Assembly (NCBI GenBank): GCA_002284875.1
Contig: CP015604.1
Location: 1,364,001-1,428,000 of the forward strand
Direction: 5' to 3'
Source of the DNA: Actinobacteria bacterium IMCC26103
GTDB lineage: Bacteria > Actinomycetota > Actinomycetes > Nanopelagicales > Nanopelagicaceae
DNA length: 64,000 bases
The position numbers and the translations under genes are program-made. The notes beneath the pieces were generated by a model. It saw only the letters and a list, made by a program, of their open reading frames with translations. It was not told the DNA's origin and ran no database searches. Every line of letters starts with the position of its first letter. Position 1 is the first letter of the stretch. Shown in pieces: positions 63,412-64,000 of the stretch.

Positions 63412-64000
63412 CTAGAGGATCATCGCTCCTGTGCGAGAAATCTCTAAAGATTTAGCTTCAAACTTGCTGCCGGCGGCGCGGATCAATTCTGCAACATCGC
63501 TTTCACTGCCTGTATGTAAAGCCAGCACAGTTGGACCAGCACCAGAGATAAAGGCGGCAACTCCAGCACCACGCAACTTATTTAATAACGCAAATGAGGC
63601 TGGCATCGCTTCGCTGCGATAGGACTGATGTAGGAAATCTTCAGTTGCTCTAAAGAGCAAATCCGGACGCAACGTTAGGGCGTGCACTAACAAGGCGGAG
63701 TTCGCGGAATTTCTTGCCGCATCGCGATGCGGAATGCTTTCGGGCAACATCTTGCGCGCCTTTGACGTGGCAACTGCAGTAGATGGAATAAAGGCGATTG
63801 CGCGGATGCGTGTATCAACGTTTAGCGAAATTGCTTGCGCCACATTCTTGCCATGCTGATCTTCTTGCCAAGCAACAACAGCATTTCCATAAAGCGCGGC
63901 CGCCACATTGTCTGGATGGCCTTCCATATCAGTTGCTAGCTGCAGTAACTTCTCATCGCTCATCTTCTCGCTACCGGTTAAGACCAAAGCGCGCGCAAGT
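63412..64000 (-). CDS. thrB: Homoserine kinase, C-terminal part (cut by window edge)
   Basis: Phosphorylates homoserine in threonine synthesis. The frame is open to the window edge, so the N-terminus is missing. Visible are the end of the GHMP core (LARALVLTGSEK), DMEGHPDNVAAALYGNAVVAW (the conserved EGHPDN of homoserine kinase) and the C-terminal GAGVAAFISGAGPTVLAL motif 3. Its position before rho is the actinobacterial thr-rho arrangement. Confidence 0.95.
   Translation of the reverse strand, partial: LARALVLTGSEKMSDEKLLQLATDMEGHPDNVAAALYGNAVVAWQEDQHGKNVAQAISLNVDTRIRAIAFIPSTAVATSKARKMLPESIPHRDAARNSANSALLVHALTLRPDLLFRATEDFLHQSYRSEAMPASFALLNKLRGAGVAAFISGAGPTVLALHTGSESDVAELIRAAGSKFEAKSLEISRTGAMIL

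Overview
The window reads as a continuous, gene-dense piece of chromosome from a streamlined, fairly low-GC (mid-40s percent by eye) actinobacterium. The actinobacterial signature is in gene content and order: thrB-rho-(secreted protein)-rpmE-prfA-prmC-sua5/tsaC-like-glyA-wecA-atpI-atpBEFHAGDC next to murA; aceE/DUF3052/AhpE-type peroxiredoxin/tRNA-Val; the fused RNase HI-phosphatase next to a C4 zinc-ribbon coiled-coil protein; SenX3/RegX3-type phosphate signalling; and a MurA with Asp in place of the active-site Cys. Very short intergenic spaces, many 1-4 bp overlaps and apparently leaderless starts fit a planktonic actinobacterium of the freshwater acI/Nanopelagicales kind, but that placement is inference.

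Layout. 1-5.2 kb: a peptide-type ABC importer on the minus strand (permease C, solute-binding protein, permease B, ATPase cut by the left edge), with a 34-bp tandem repeat after the first permease. 5.2-12.9 kb: lipoprotein, MFS carrier, tRNA-guanine transglycosylase, acetyltransferases, TRIC-type membrane protein, and an amine set (class-III aminotransferase, Orn/Lys/Arg decarboxylase, SSAT-like acetyltransferase). 12.9-19.6 kb: phosphate module, phoU-pstC-pstA-pstB-pstS on the minus strand, divergent from a SenX3/RegX3-type pair; 11-bp direct repeats that look like PHO boxes lie in the divergent space and before pstS. 19.6-24.4 kb: alditol oxidase-like flavoprotein, uppP, TauE/SafE, GNAT, a transaldolase-family protein and a YCII protein.

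24.4-29.7 kb is the accessory part. Three identical 24-bp copies of the 3' end of the RNase P RNA gene occur in direct orientation. The outermost pair on the left encloses a 5.1-kb, four-gene operon of exported proteins (two metallophosphoesterases, a YHYH protein and a jelly-roll/PEBP fusion). A second, 163-bp interval lies between the other copies and carries a tiny membrane ORF. This looks like stacked integration events at the rnpB 3' end, with the integrase lost or elsewhere. The intact rnpB follows at about 29.6-30.0 kb.

30.0-48.1 kb: TerC, RNase HI-phosphatase, tRNA-Val, peroxiredoxin, aceE, MFS, a YbbN-type chaperone, a DUF4032 kinase-like protein, AI-2E family exporter, hydrolase, aldehyde dehydrogenase, an ABC-2 exporter with a Lys/Pro-rich secreted partner, cobalamin adenosyltransferase and murA. 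48.1-64 kb: the complete ATP synthase operon (with an epsilon subunit that has only its N-terminal domain), wecA-type transferase, glyA, a degenerate YrdC/Sua5 protein, prmC, prfA, rpmE, a small secreted protein preceded by PHO-box-like repeats, rho, and thrB cut by the right edge.

The phosphate theme recurs: Pst transport and two-component control, PHO-box-like repeats at three places, and an acquired operon of exported phosphoesterases.
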